In this document: one piece after another, positions 1 to 7,456 of the stretch
Layout of the letters: the number at the start of each line of letters is the position of its first letter
Position numbering within the stretch: the first letter of the stretch is position 1
From: Candidatus Stahliibacteriota bacterium
GTDB taxonomy: Bacteria; Hydrothermota; UBA3073
DNA: 37,823 nucleotides
Assembly (NCBI GenBank): GCA_030627085.1
Contig: DAOUSS010000002.1
Coordinates: 1-37,823, forward strand
Direction of reading: 5' to 3'
The notes under the pieces: model-generated
What the model was told of the DNA's origin: nothing
What the model saw: the letters and a program-made list of their open reading frames with translations, nothing else
Databases searched by the model: none
Position numbers and translations under genes: made by a program

Positions 1-167
1 ATAAAAGGCTGACGCCTTAACTCCATCACAATCGACATTAAAAGCTCTCCTGTGGACAACCACAAGGGTTGTCCCTACACTGTAGGGACAAAGTTTATTC
101 CTGTCCGCAACATGGGAAAATCACATTTTTGCACAGCCTGTGAAGGTTGCTCCTACCTATCCCTCTC
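1..167. other. Gene-free window edge downstream of dnaK with three short hairpins
   Basis: No coding region is supported here. Three perfect inverted repeats are visible. AAGGC at 5-9 pairs with GCCTT at 14-18; read on the minus strand it is followed by TTTTAT, so it could be a weak terminator for the dnaK transcript. GGACAACC at 54-61 pairs with GGTTGTCC at 67-74, and TCCCTACA at 72-79 pairs with TGTAGGGA at 81-88. The last two share bases and so form alternative structures. They look like one dispersed palindromic repeat of the GTAGGG type, also seen at 30581-30608. A dnaJ gene often follows dnaK but none is visible before the window ends. Confidence 0.6.
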
Positions 168-209
168 TTCACTTTTCACCATTCACTTTTCACTCTTCAC
201 TCCTCACCC
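168..209. repeat. Degenerate heptad array, 6 units, overlapping the dnaK 3' end
   Basis: Six consecutive 7-nt units on plus: TTCACTT, TTCACCA, TTCACTT, TTCACTC, TTCACTC, CTCACCC. The phase is exact with no indel. On minus the array reads AGTGAA-type words and contains the dnaK stop codon TGA (199..197) and its last codons. Confidence 0.85.
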
Positions 210-2155
210 TTCTTCTCCTCTTCGTCTATCACTTCGTACTCTGCCTCCTGTGGACCCTCCTCCTTTTTTGGTTCTTCTTTCTTCTCTTCTTCTTTGCCTT
301 CTTCTGTCTTCTTATACATCTCTTCTGCCAGTTTATAAGATGCCTTTTGAACTTCCTCTATAGCTTTTTTTATTGCCTCTGTATCATTACCATCTTTCAC
401 TTTCTTCAAAGAGGTGAGGGCGTTCTCTATAGCACCTCTTTCCTCTTGTGTCACTTTATCACCAAATTCCCTCAATGATTTCTCTACTGAATATATAACC
501 GCATCTGCCTGGTTTCTTGTCTCTATCAACCCCTTCTTCTTCCTATCTTCTGCCTCATGTTCTTTTGCCTCCTTCTCCATCTTTTCAATCTCTTCCTGTG
601 ATAACCCGGAAGAGGATGTTATACGGATAGACTGTTCCTTGCTGGTTGCCTTGTCCTTCGCAGAGACATGCAGTATCCCGTCAGCATCTATATTAAACGT
701 AACATCGATCTGTGGAATTCCCCTTGGCGCAGGTGGGATGCCCATAAGATCAAATCTTCCAAGTGTGCGATTGTCTGCTGCCATAGGGCGCTCACCCTGA
801 AGTACATGTATGGTAACGGCTGTCTGTCCATCCTCCGCAGTTGTAAACACCTGACTCTTACGAGTTGGAATTGTAGTATTCCTTGGTATTATCGATGTCA
901 TAACCCCGCCAAGTGTCTCAATACCAAGCGTGAGGGGAGTCACATCCAGAAGCAGAACTTCCTTTTTTCCTTCTCTCCCTGCTGAAAGCATGTCACCCAT
1001 AATGCTTGCACCAATCGCAACAACCTCGTCAGGATTTACACCCTTGTGTGGCTCTTTGCCAAAGAAATTCCTAATAAATTCCTGTACCTTTGGCATTCTC
1101 GTCATACCGCCCACAAGTACTATCTCATCTATATCCTCCACGCCTTTTATACTGGAACCAGCTTTCTTTAAAGCATCTTCAAGCGCCTTTTCGGTTGGGG
1201 GCCTCATACCTTCCAGTAGATCCGATACCAGTGATTCAAGTTTTGCCCTCGTCACTTTCATCTCAAGGTGCTTTGGACCAGATGCGTCTGCTGTAATGAA
1301 CGGCAGATTGATATCAGTCTCGAGAACCGTTGACAGTTCACATTTTGCCTTCTCTGCCGCATCTCTTATACGCTGAAGTGCGGATCTATCCTTTCTTAAG
1401 TCAATTCCATACCCTTTTCGAAACTCATCCGCAAGCCAATCTACTATACGCTGGTCAAAGTTGTCTCCACCAAGATGTGTATCACCATTTACTGCAATAA
1501 CCTCAATCATAGGTGGTGTTTCTCTCATATCTATCTCCAGAATGGATATATCGAATGTTCCACCACCTAAGTCAAACACTGCAACTTTTTGTTTCTTTGA
1601 TGATCCAAGCCCGTATGCAAGCGATGCAGCTGTGGGTTCATTTATAATTCTCTGGACTTCAAGTCCTGCTATCTTACCAGCATCCTTCGTTGCCTGTCTT
1701 TGAGAATCATTGAAATAGGCGGGAACAGTAACCACTGCCTTTGTAATCTTTTCTCCGAGATATGCCTCTGCTGCTTCCTTCAGGTATTTGAGTATCATAG
1801 CAGACATTTCAGGTGGTGAAAACTGTTTACCCGCAACTATTACTCTCGCGTCTTGATGAGGACCTTTCACGACCTTATAAGGAACAAGTTTCATCTCCTC
1901 TGTCACTTCGCTGTGCCTTCTACCCATAAACCTCTTTATAGAGTATATCGTATTCTCTGGATTTGTTATCATTTGTCTCTTTGCTGAAGGACCAATAACC
2001 CATTCCTTTGTCTTTGGATTAAATGCAACCACGGAAGGTGTGGTCCTTCCACCCTCTGGATTTGGTATTACGATTCTCTCACTACCGTCCACGGCTGCAA
2101 CACAGGAGTTTGTTGTTCCAAGGTCTATTCCTATTATTCTTTCTTTTTTTGCCAT
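197..2155 (-). CDS. dnaK: Hsp70 chaperone DnaK
   Basis: DnaK is the ATP-driven Hsp70 that binds exposed hydrophobic segments in the cytoplasm; GrpE is its nucleotide-exchange factor. The 652-residue protein shows the N-terminal phosphate-binding motif IGIDLGTTNS (residues 8-17), the second ATPase signature DLGGGTFD near 193, and the interdomain linker and start of the substrate domain at DVTPLTLGIETLGG near 404. The tail from about residue 610 is almost all Glu and Lys and ends EEEKKGEE, a little beyond the usual acidic terminus. The start is set by AAGGAGGTAATATTATG, a strong Shine-Dalgarno. It lies 4 bp after grpE, so the two form one operon. No HrcA/CIRCE operator (TTAGCACTC dyad) was seen upstream. 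The stop codon lies inside the heptad array at 168-209. Identification is secure. Confidence 0.98.
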   Translation of the reverse strand: MAKKERIIGIDLGTTNSCVAAVDGSERIVIPNPEGGRTTPSVVAFNPKTKEWVIGPSAKRQMITNPENTIYSIKRFMGRRHSEVTEEMKLVPYKVVKGPHQDARVIVAGKQFSPPEMSAMILKYLKEAAEAYLGEKITKAVVTVPAYFNDSQRQATKDAGKIAGLEVQRIINEPTAASLAYGLGSSKKQKVAVFDLGGGTFDISILEIDMRETPPMIEVIAVNGDTHLGGDNFDQRIVDWLADEFRKGYGIDLRKDRSALQRIRDAAEKAKCELSTVLETDINLPFITADASGPKHLEMKVTRAKLESLVSDLLEGMRPPTEKALEDALKKAGSSIKGVEDIDEIVLVGGMTRMPKVQEFIRNFFGKEPHKGVNPDEVVAIGASIMGDMLSAGREGKKEVLLLDVTPLTLGIETLGGVMTSIIPRNTTIPTRKSQVFTTAEDGQTAVTIHVLQGERPMAADNRTLGRFDLMGIPPAPRGIPQIDVTFNIDADGILHVSAKDKATSKEQSIRITSSSGLSQEEIEKMEKEAKEHEAEDRKKKGLIETRNQADAVIYSVEKSLREFGDKVTQEERGAIENALTSLKKVKDGNDTEAIKKAIEEVQKASYKLAEEMYKKTEEGKEEEKKEEPKKEEGPQEAEYEVIDEEEKKGEE

Positions 2156-2159
2156 AATA

Positions 2160-2636
2160 TTACCTCCTTTTCTGTGTTACCACAACCCTTGCGGGTCGGG
2201 CAAGTTTCCCCTTTAAGTTATATCCCTTTTCAAGTTCCTCTATGACAATCCCATCCTTGTGCTTGGATGGAACCACAGATACTGCCTCGTGGTACCTGGG
2301 GTCAAATTCCTTACCTACTGATTTAAAAGCCTCAACACCTTCTTTTTTTAATATGCTTAACAGGTGCTTGTATATCAGTTCAATACCCTTAGAGAAGTCA
2401 TTATCGCTATGTTTCACCATAAGTGCCCTTTCAAAATTATCAACGACTGGGATGAATTCTTTGAGGAGCCTTTCGTTTGCATACTTCATAAATTCCTCAG
2501 ATTCCTTTTTCATACGCTTCTTATAGTTTTCAAGATCTGCAAGCGCCATAAGATATTTATTCCTTAGTTCCTTGATCTCTTTATTTTTGGTTTTTATCTC
2601 TTCTTCCAGTTCTTTTTTTGTCTTTTTCTTTTCCAT
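2160..2636 (-). CDS. grpE: Nucleotide exchange factor GrpE
   Basis: GrpE speeds ADP release from DnaK and acts as a dimer. The 158-residue product has the family layout: a charged N-terminal coiled coil (about residues 1-50, rich in Lys and Glu), a helical region with YLMALADLENYKKR, and the C-terminal beta domain with FDPRYHEAVSVVP and the closing GxLxRPARVVV-type segment. An ORF extends 7 codons upstream (to 2657), but that ATG lies inside the GTATGGGGG word that serves as ribosome binding site for the ATG at 2636. The downstream start is therefore chosen. The gene sits directly before dnaK. Upstream, 2637-2755 is repeat DNA with no clear promoter, so transcription may come from lepA-lepB. 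Confidence 0.95.
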   Translation of the reverse strand: MEKKKTKKELEEEIKTKNKEIKELRNKYLMALADLENYKKRMKKESEEFMKYANERLLKEFIPVVDNFERALMVKHSDNDFSKGIELIYKHLLSILKKEGVEAFKSVGKEFDPRYHEAVSVVPSKHKDGIVIEELEKGYNLKGKLARPARVVVTQKRR

Positions 2637-2652
2637 AAATCCCCCATACAAT

Positions 2653-2673
2653 ATCAAAAATCAAAATGCAAAA
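2653..2673. repeat. Short heptad array (ATCAAAA words) before grpE
   Basis: Three exact 7-nt units: ATCAAAA, ATCAAAA, TGCAAAA. On the grpE strand this reads TTTTGAT-type words that run into GTATGGGGGATTTATGG at the start codon. The same kind of tract precedes ftcD (7401-7435). Confidence 0.6.
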
Positions 2674-2678
2674 AGTTG

Positions 2679-2756
2679 ACGGTTAACAGGCTTCGGTGAA
2701 CTCAGCCGAACCGTTATCGGTGATCGGTAATATAAAATCTGTAATCTAAAATCTAC
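2679..2756. repeat. Palindromic repeat plus heptad-like tail between grpE and lepB
   Basis: ACGGTT at 2679-2684 pairs with AACCGT at 2709-2714, with TTCGG/CCGAA nested inside. It is followed by GTGATCGGTAATA and then ATAAAAT, CTGTAAT, CTAAAAT, CTACTAC, spaced by 7 nt, which run up to the lepB stop. Confidence 0.6.
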
Positions 2757-3448
2757 TACACATTCGTTACTATTATTCCAATCCTGTCCCATCGTATCTT
2801 TTTGAGCAACTTATACATAGGGATTTCTTTCTTCCAGGACCAGTGGATTATAAATGGCCTTCCCCTTAAATTATCATAAGGTAATGGTCCCCAGAATCGT
2901 GAGTCATAAGAGTTGTCTCTGTTATCCCCCATTAAAAAAACATAGTCCTCCGGTATCACTACAGGTCCAAAATTATCTCTGACATACCCGCCTGCATTTC
3001 GAAATTCACCATTCTGCCACAGGCTCTGATATCGTTCTCTGTCACTTATTTTGAGCGGAGGATAAATATGATGTTTATCCGTGTGAATAACATAGGGCTC
3101 CTCCACTTTTTCTCCATTTATATACAGAACCTTACTTCTTATTTCGACCGTATCTCCCGCAACTGCAATACATCGCTTGACAAAGTCCTTACGCTCAAGA
3201 GGAAATCTAAATATAACAATCTCTCCACTCTCTGGCTGATTCCACTTGAATACCATCTTGTTTCGAAATGGTACCTGCAACCCATAATTGAACTTTGTTG
3301 CAAAAAGGAAATCGCCAATAAGGAGGGTGTCTTCCATAGAACCCGTCGGTATCTTGTATGCCTGAATCACATATGCCCTTATTAAAATCACTGCCAGTAC
3401 AATAGAAACCACATCAAGTAACCATTTTCGTGTTTTCTTCTCTTTCAT
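2756..3448 (-). CDS. lepB: Signal peptidase I
   Basis: This membrane-bound Ser/Lys protease removes signal peptides from exported proteins at the outer face of the inner membrane. Taking ATG 3448 gives 230 residues. A single N-terminal membrane segment spans about residues 10-30. The nucleophile is Ser37 in IPTGSMEDTL and the general base is Lys91 in KDFVKRCIAVAGD; the conserved box GDNRDNSYDSR follows near the C-terminus. The start is preferred over the upstream one at 3490 because AAGGGGGTC sits 6-7 bases before it, and because the family begins just before the membrane helix. It follows lepA on the same strand; the 147-bp gap holds a palindrome but no convincing promoter. LepB supports secretion of envelope proteins such as the OmpA-family product encoded here. 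Confidence 0.95.
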   Translation of the reverse strand: MKEKKTRKWLLDVVSIVLAVILIRAYVIQAYKIPTGSMEDTLLIGDFLFATKFNYGLQVPFRNKMVFKWNQPESGEIVIFRFPLERKDFVKRCIAVAGDTVEIRSKVLYINGEKVEEPYVIHTDKHHIYPPLKISDRERYQSLWQNGEFRNAGGYVRDNFGPVVIPEDYVFLMGDNRDNSYDSRFWGPLPYDNLRGRPFIIHWSWKKEIPMYKLLKKIRWDRIGIIVTNV

Positions 3449-3492
3449 TAAAAGACCCCCTTGTATATAGTATTGTAAAAACCAAACCACAC

Positions 3493-3509
3493 CTGCCTAC
3501 TGCAGGCAG
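3493..3509. repeat. Short palindrome in the lepA-lepB gap
   Basis: CTGCCT (3493-3498) and AGGCAG (3504-3509) form a 6-bp stem with a 5-nt loop. There is no following T tract on minus, so it is more likely a dispersed palindrome than a terminator. Confidence 0.5.
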
Positions 3510-3595
3510 AACAGTTTGCAAAGAGAGAAAAGCAGCAGATAATAAGTAGTACGGGTTACATATATAGTTGTATTTCATGGCAGAAAGTTACAAAA

Positions 3596-5443
3596 TCATT
3601 CTCTCACTGCAAGAAACGCCTCCTTCGGTATCTCGACCATTCCTATGCGTTTCATCTTTTTCTTACCTTCTTTCTGTCTCTCAAGCAGTTTACGCTTTCT
3701 AGTTATATCTCCTCCATAGCACTTCGCTGTTACATCCTTTCTTATGGGTGCAACCCTTGATTTTGCTATAATTCTGCCATTACTGGATGCCTGTATCACA
3801 ACCTCAAACAACTGCCTCGGTACAATCTCCTTCAATCTCCTTGTCAACCTTACTCCTTCGTGGTATGCCCTCTCTTTTGATACTATATTTGAAAAGGCAT
3901 CCACTTGCTTTCCATTTACCAATATGTCAAGTTTCACGAAATCTCCGGGTTTGTACTCCAGGAATTCATAGTTAAGAGAAGCGAAACCCTGGGATATTGA
4001 TTTCAAATTATCATAAAAATCAAATATAATCTCCGAGAGTGGAATCTCATATTCTATCTCCACCATATTCTCTCTGTGATAAAGAATAGACCTCTGTATA
4101 CCTCTTTTGCCTTCACAAAGCTCGAGTATTTTTCCTATATATTCAGGAGGCGTGAATATTTTTGCCCTTACAATCGGTTCCTCTATGTTCTCTATTTCTG
4201 TAGGCTTAGGAAGTTGTCCAGGGTTTTCTATCCAGATAATACCTCCATTACGGAGAACGATTCTGTATCGTATATTGGGAGAAGTAGTAACTATGGAGAT
4301 ACCCATCTCTCTCTCCAGTCTCTCTTCTATAATCTTCTTATGGAGCATACCAAGAAACCCGCATCTAAAACCAAATCCAAGCGCGGATGATACTTCAGGT
4401 TCATATACAAGACTTGAATCCGCAAGAACAAGTTTCTCAAGTGCCTCTTTTAACGAGTCATAATCCTCACCATCTGCTGGATATACCCCAGCGTACACAT
4501 ATGGAGTTACCTCACGATAGCCCGGAAGTGGCTCCACATTCTGGATTTCAATTTTTGCTTTTTGCGTTTTGCGTTTTGTCCCGCGGGAGCGGAATGCCGT
4601 CAAAGGCGGGGCATTTTGCACTTTGCATTTTGCACTTTGCATTTTCATTATGGTGTCTCCAACCTTTACATCCTTTGCATCTCTTATATTGCAAATTATA
4701 TACCCTACATCTCCTGATTCAAGAACCTCTGATTTTGTCCTGTCAGGGGAGAAGTAACCCACTTCCTGCACCTCAAAGGTCTTTCCACCTCTAAAAAACT
4801 GAACAATATCGCCAGCTCTTATACTTCCACACATAACCCTTATATAGGGAATAGCTCCTCTATATTCATCGTAGTATGAATCAAATATGAGCGCTTGTAA
4901 AAGGGAGCCTTCTCTTCGAGGTGATGGAATCTTCTCTATTATTCTTCCCATAAGTTCCTCAACCCCCCATCCGTTTTTTGCTGACACAAGGAGTATCTCA
5001 TCTGAATCAAGCAGATCTATAAGTTCTCTCCTTACATCCTCAATGTGTGCATTTGGAAGATCTATCTTGTTTATAACCGGAATTATTATAAGACCTGCGT
5101 CAAGTGCCATATAAAGATTACTCATAGTCTGTGCCTGAACCCCTTGAACTGCATCAACGAGAAGGATTACTCCCTCACATGCAGCAAGACTCCTTGTCAC
5201 CTCATAGGAAAAATCAACATGCCCCGGCGTATCTATAAGATTGAGTATAAACCCCTTATATTCCATTTTTATGGGATGTGCCTTTATCGTTATTCCGTGC
5301 TCCCTTTCAAGCTCCATCCTATCCAGAACCTGCTCCCTCATAAGTCTCCTTGGGATGGTCTCTGTAATCTCAAGCATCCTGTCCGCAAGGGTAGATTTTC
5401 CATGGTCTATATGGGCAATTATACAGAAATTACGTTTATCCAT
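3596..5443 (-). CDS. lepA: Elongation factor 4 (LepA) with an in-frame repeat insertion
   Basis: EF4 is a ribosome-associated translational GTPase. The G domain has AHIDHGKST (residues 10-18), EREHGITIK, DTPGHVDF, NKIDLP and SAKNG in order. Domain II, the EF-G-like domains and the LepA C-terminal domain (GGDITRKRKLL, GKKKMKRIG) all follow, so the gene is complete. At residues 267-303, between VGDTIM and LPGYREV, there are about 30 extra residues. They are rich in Lys, Gln, Ala and Cys, and are encoded by heptad arrays flanking a GC-rich palindrome (4541-4645). In EF4 proteins I know, this linker is only about ten residues. The start has no Shine-Dalgarno; octads lie just upstream (5451-5490). 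The protein is 615 residues; the family norm is near 600. Confidence 0.96.
   Translation of the reverse strand: MDKRNFCIIAHIDHGKSTLADRMLEITETIPRRLMREQVLDRMELEREHGITIKAHPIKMEYKGFILNLIDTPGHVDFSYEVTRSLAACEGVILLVDAVQGVQAQTMSNLYMALDAGLIIIPVINKIDLPNAHIEDVRRELIDLLDSDEILLVSAKNGWGVEELMGRIIEKIPSPRREGSLLQALIFDSYYDEYRGAIPYIRVMCGSIRAGDIVQFFRGGKTFEVQEVGYFSPDRTKSEVLESGDVGYIICNIRDAKDVKVGDTIMKMQSAKCKVQNAPPLTAFRSRGTKRKTQKAKIEIQNVEPLPGYREVTPYVYAGVYPADGEDYDSLKEALEKLVLADSSLVYEPEVSSALGFGFRCGFLGMLHKKIIEERLEREMGISIVTTSPNIRYRIVLRNGGIIWIENPGQLPKPTEIENIEEPIVRAKIFTPPEYIGKILELCEGKRGIQRSILYHRENMVEIEYEIPLSEIIFDFYDNLKSISQGFASLNYEFLEYKPGDFVKLDILVNGKQVDAFSNIVSKERAYHEGVRLTRRLKEIVPRQLFEVVIQASSNGRIIAKSRVAPIRKDVTAKCYGGDITRKRKLLERQKEGKKKMKRIGMVEIPKEAFLAVRE
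4541..4645. repeat. Composite heptad-palindrome-heptad element inserted inside lepA
   Basis: On plus, 4611-4645 is five exact heptads (GCATTTT, GCACTTT, GCATTTT, GCACTTT, GCATTTT). 4557-4577 is three more (GCTTTTT, GCGTTTT, GCGTTTT). Between them, 4578-4610 is GC-rich: CCCGC at 4580-4584 is inverted as GCGGG at 4606-4610, and CCCGCGGG at 4580-4587 is itself palindromic. The whole element keeps the lepA frame open. Confidence 0.85.
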
Positions 5444-5450
5444 AAATGTA

Positions 5451-5490
5451 GTAATTAGGTTATTGAGTTATTAAGTCATTGAGTGTCTGG
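5451..5490. repeat. Octad array upstream of lepA
   Basis: Four exact 8-nt units on plus, GTAATTAG, GTTATTGA, GTTATTAA, GTCATTGA, and a more degenerate fifth, GTGTCTGG. The array ends 8 bp before the lepA start codon (5443), which lacks a visible ribosome binding site. The same words recur at 32278-32309. Confidence 0.8.
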
Positions 5491-5559
5491 TAAAAAAATA
5501 GTGTCCGAATGAAATTTTCACCGGGATCTAATTAAGTAAATGGTTGTAGCACTTCGTTA

Positions 5560-5622
5560 CACATTACACATTCCACATTTCACATTCCACCTTCCACATT
5601 TCACATTACACATTCCACCTGG
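5560..5622. repeat. Heptad array (CACATTY words) covering the panC stop codon
   Basis: Eight exact 7-nt units on plus: CACATTA, CACATTC, CACATTT, CACATTC, CACCTTC, CACATTT, CACATTA, CACATTC, then CACCTGG. The panC stop TAA (5608..5606) lies in unit seven, and its last residues (RWNV) are read from the final units. Confidence 0.88.
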
Positions 5623-6463
5623 CTGGAACTGCGATTATGTTGTCAATCAACCTTGTCCTGCCAAAATAGACAGCAAGGGCGAGTAGTACCGGTTTGTTTA
5701 TTGTCTTTACAAGTTTTAGGTTCTTACTGTCAACCACCTCTATATAATCAATTCGTGCCGTCCTTTTCCCTTCTATCATCTTGCGCATTGTTTTAATAAT
5801 TTTATCTGTATTATCCTCACCCTCTTCTACCAGATTTTTTCCGAAGAGCAAGGATTTATACAGAACTGCAGCGTCTTTCCTCTCCTTGTCCGTCAAGTGT
5901 ATATTTCTTGAAGAGACTGCAAGTCCATCACCTTCTCTAACAGTGGGAGAGAGGACTATCTCTATATCAAGATTCGTATCAGAAACCATTCTCTTTATCA
6001 GTATCGCCTGCTGATAATCCTTTTCTCCAAACACTGCAAGATGCGGTCTAACAATGTTAAAAAGTTTCATACATACAGTAGCAACCCCTCTCATATGTCC
6101 TGGTCTTCTTGCTCCACAGAGTGTAGCATCAAATCCTTCTACCTCTACATAGGTTGAATAACCTGTGGGATACATATCTTTTATGTCTGGATAAAATAGT
6201 ATATCAACATCTCTCTCTTTAAGAAGTCGTTTATCACGCTCAAAATCCCTCGGATAGGTCAGATAATCTTCAGATGGTCCAAATTGCTTTGGATTTACAA
6301 ATATGCTTACTACAACAATCTCAGATAGAGATCTCGCTCTATCTATAAGGGAGAGGTGCCCTTTATGCAGAAAACCCATCGTCGGGACAAACCCTATCTT
6401 CTCCTCCTTTCGGAGTTCACAAGAGAGGATCTGCATATTTTTTACAGTAGTAATTACCTTCAT
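5606..6463 (-). CDS. panC: Pantothenate synthetase
   Basis: PanC joins pantoate and beta-alanine with ATP, via a pantoyl-adenylate, on the way to coenzyme A; coaD of the same pathway is at 34200-34718. The 285-residue protein has the nucleotidyl-transferase motif PTMGFLHKGH (about residues 28-37), FGEKDYQQ, and AVSSRNIHL. The start at 6463 matches the family (MKVITTVKNM before the PTMG motif), although it overlaps the end of folK by 47 bp, so translation is probably coupled. The family usually ends near TRLIDN plus a few residues. Here the chain continues AVPARWNV, and the last residues and stop codon come from the heptad array at 5560-5622. No panB or panD is in the window. Confidence 0.96.
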   Translation of the reverse strand: MKVITTVKNMQILSCELRKEEKIGFVPTMGFLHKGHLSLIDRARSLSEIVVVSIFVNPKQFGPSEDYLTYPRDFERDKRLLKERDVDILFYPDIKDMYPTGYSTYVEVEGFDATLCGARRPGHMRGVATVCMKLFNIVRPHLAVFGEKDYQQAILIKRMVSDTNLDIEIVLSPTVREGDGLAVSSRNIHLTDKERKDAAVLYKSLLFGKNLVEEGEDNTDKIIKTMRKMIEGKRTARIDYIEVVDSKNLKLVKTINKPVLLALAVYFGRTRLIDNIIAVPARWNV

Positions 6464-6911
6464 AGATTCTATTATACAGTTCTGTTATGGATACCTTTTC
6501 TTTTGGATGTATAAAAAAAGGAGCAATCTCCTTCAAAGGAACAAGCACAAATAGTCTCTCGGTAAGCCTGGGGTGAGGTATAATAATGCCAGGGGCGTCT
6601 ATAAGCATATCGCCAAAAAAGAGTATATCTATATCAATCGTTCTTGGCGCAAATCTTTTACCCCTTTCTCTACCAAGATGGGCTTCTATCTTATGAATGT
6701 ATCCGAGGAGTTCAAACGGCGAGGCAGAGGAGAAATCGTACTCCAGAACACAATTTAGAAACATTGGCTGTGGGGTTTCAGCCACAGGTTCTGTTTCGTA
6801 AACTGATGATGTCTTTACGATTCTCCCATATTTAGAAAGACATTTTGCAGCCTCTTGTAGATTAGATAATTTTCCTCTTAAATTAGACCCAAGACAGAGG
6901 TATGTTAACAA
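6417..6911 (-). CDS. folK: HPPK: 2-amino-4-hydroxy-6-hydroxymethyldihydropteridine pyrophosphokinase
   Basis: FolK transfers pyrophosphate from ATP to the pterin alcohol in folate synthesis. The 164-residue protein shows LCLGSNLRGKLSNL at the N-terminus, SVYETEPV, FLNCVLEYD, and the signature GKRFAPRTIDIDILFFGD, followed by IIPHPRLTERLFVLVPL. The start is a TTG at 6911 preceded by AAAGGAGGG at about 10-nt spacing; no in-frame ATG fits. A sigma-70 promoter lies at 7052..7024. It is the first gene of an operon with panC, both for cofactor synthesis. The divergent gene ftcD also works on folate, so the two may share control; that is inference. Confidence 0.95.
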   Translation of the reverse strand: MLTYLCLGSNLRGKLSNLQEAAKCLSKYGRIVKTSSVYETEPVAETPQPMFLNCVLEYDFSSASPFELLGYIHKIEAHLGRERGKRFAPRTIDIDILFFGDMLIDAPGIIIPHPRLTERLFVLVPLKEIAPFFIHPKEKVSITELYNRIYEGNYYCKKYADPLL

Positions 6912-7023
6912 TCAGTATCACCCTCCTTTAACTCTTCAAGGTAAGAAACGGCAGTAACATCCGCCACAGCATAAATATAGATATTGAGAAGAAGACAATA
7001 GAAACCCATCAAAATCTATTTAT

Positions 7024-7052
7024 ATTATAACACAAAAATCCCAAAATTTCAA
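7024..7052 (-). promoter_or_regulatory. Sigma-70 promoter for folK-panC
   Basis: Read on minus: -35 TTGAAA (7052..7047), 17-nt spacer, -10 TATAAT (7029..7024). The -10 is consensus and the -35 has one mismatch. The 5' leader to the folK TTG is about 105 nt. Confidence 0.8.
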
Positions 7053-7091
7053 GTTTTTTTTGAAAAAAATATAATCCTGCCTTAAAAATAC

Positions 7092-7120
7092 TTGACAAAC
7101 AGGAAATTTTGGTGTAAAAT
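7092..7120 (+). promoter_or_regulatory. Sigma-70 promoter for ftcD
   Basis: -35 TTGACA (7092-7097), 17-nt spacer, -10 TAAAAT (7115-7120). The predicted leader is about 330 nt and contains the whole 7143-7385 inverted repeat, so the element would be transcribed. Confidence 0.85.
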
Positions 7121-7142
7121 AGGCAAATGCAAGGGTCGAATT

Positions 7143-7385
7143 GGACGCAGATTTACGCAGATTATCAAGATTTTTTATATTTCTTCTATTATTATGGTGT
7201 AAACAAGGGGAAATGGAGAACGTCCCACTTCGTTGGTGCCCGAAAGTGAAAAATATGAAGTTTTATAAGTTATTGTTTCTCAATAAAATATAATTTTTTC
7301 TTCTCCATTTCTCTATATTCACCCTTTCTCCTTATGATTTTCGCAGTTAATTCGTTATCCTGTTCATCTGCGTAAATCTGCGTCC
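7143..7385. repeat. 243-bp element with perfect 20-bp terminal inverted repeats
   Basis: GGACGCAGATTTACGCAGAT at 7143-7162 is repeated exactly in inverse at 7366-7385. Inside, GAAATGGAGAA (7210-7220) is inverted at 7301-7311, and TTATTG (7270-7275) at 7281-7286 as CAATAA. The three nested stems would fold the whole element into one long hairpin. There is no ORF of note inside. It could be a MITE-like non-autonomous element or a built-up palindrome; no target-site duplication is evident. Confidence 0.8.
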
Positions 7386-7400
7386 AAAAATAACAATTTT

Positions 7401-7435
7401 GCATTTTGATTTTTGATATTTGATTTTTAATTTTT
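7401..7435. repeat. Heptad array before ftcD
   Basis: Five exact units GCATTTT, GATTTTT, GATATTT, GATTTTT, AATTTTT, then TATATATTGTATGGGGGTTAT and the ftcD ATG. Confidence 0.75.
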
Positions 7436-7456
7436 TATATATTGTATGGGGGTTAT

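Larger units (their letters stand above)
6912..7456. other. Divergent intergenic region folK/ftcD (545 bp)
   Basis: No gene was found. It holds two divergent promoters whose -35 boxes are 39 bp apart (7052 and 7092), separated by an A/T tract with TTTTTTTGAAAAAAA. These are followed on the ftcD side by a 243-bp inverted-repeat element (7143-7385) and a heptad tract (7401-7435). Confidence 0.75.

Noticed and set aside
3596..5443. Frameshift or misassembly as cause of the odd LepA segment
   Set aside because: The frame is open throughout, homology is complete on both sides, and the inserted DNA has the same array style as other spacers.
7143..7385. Insertion sequence
   Set aside because: It has terminal inverted repeats but no transposase or target duplication; at most a non-autonomous element.
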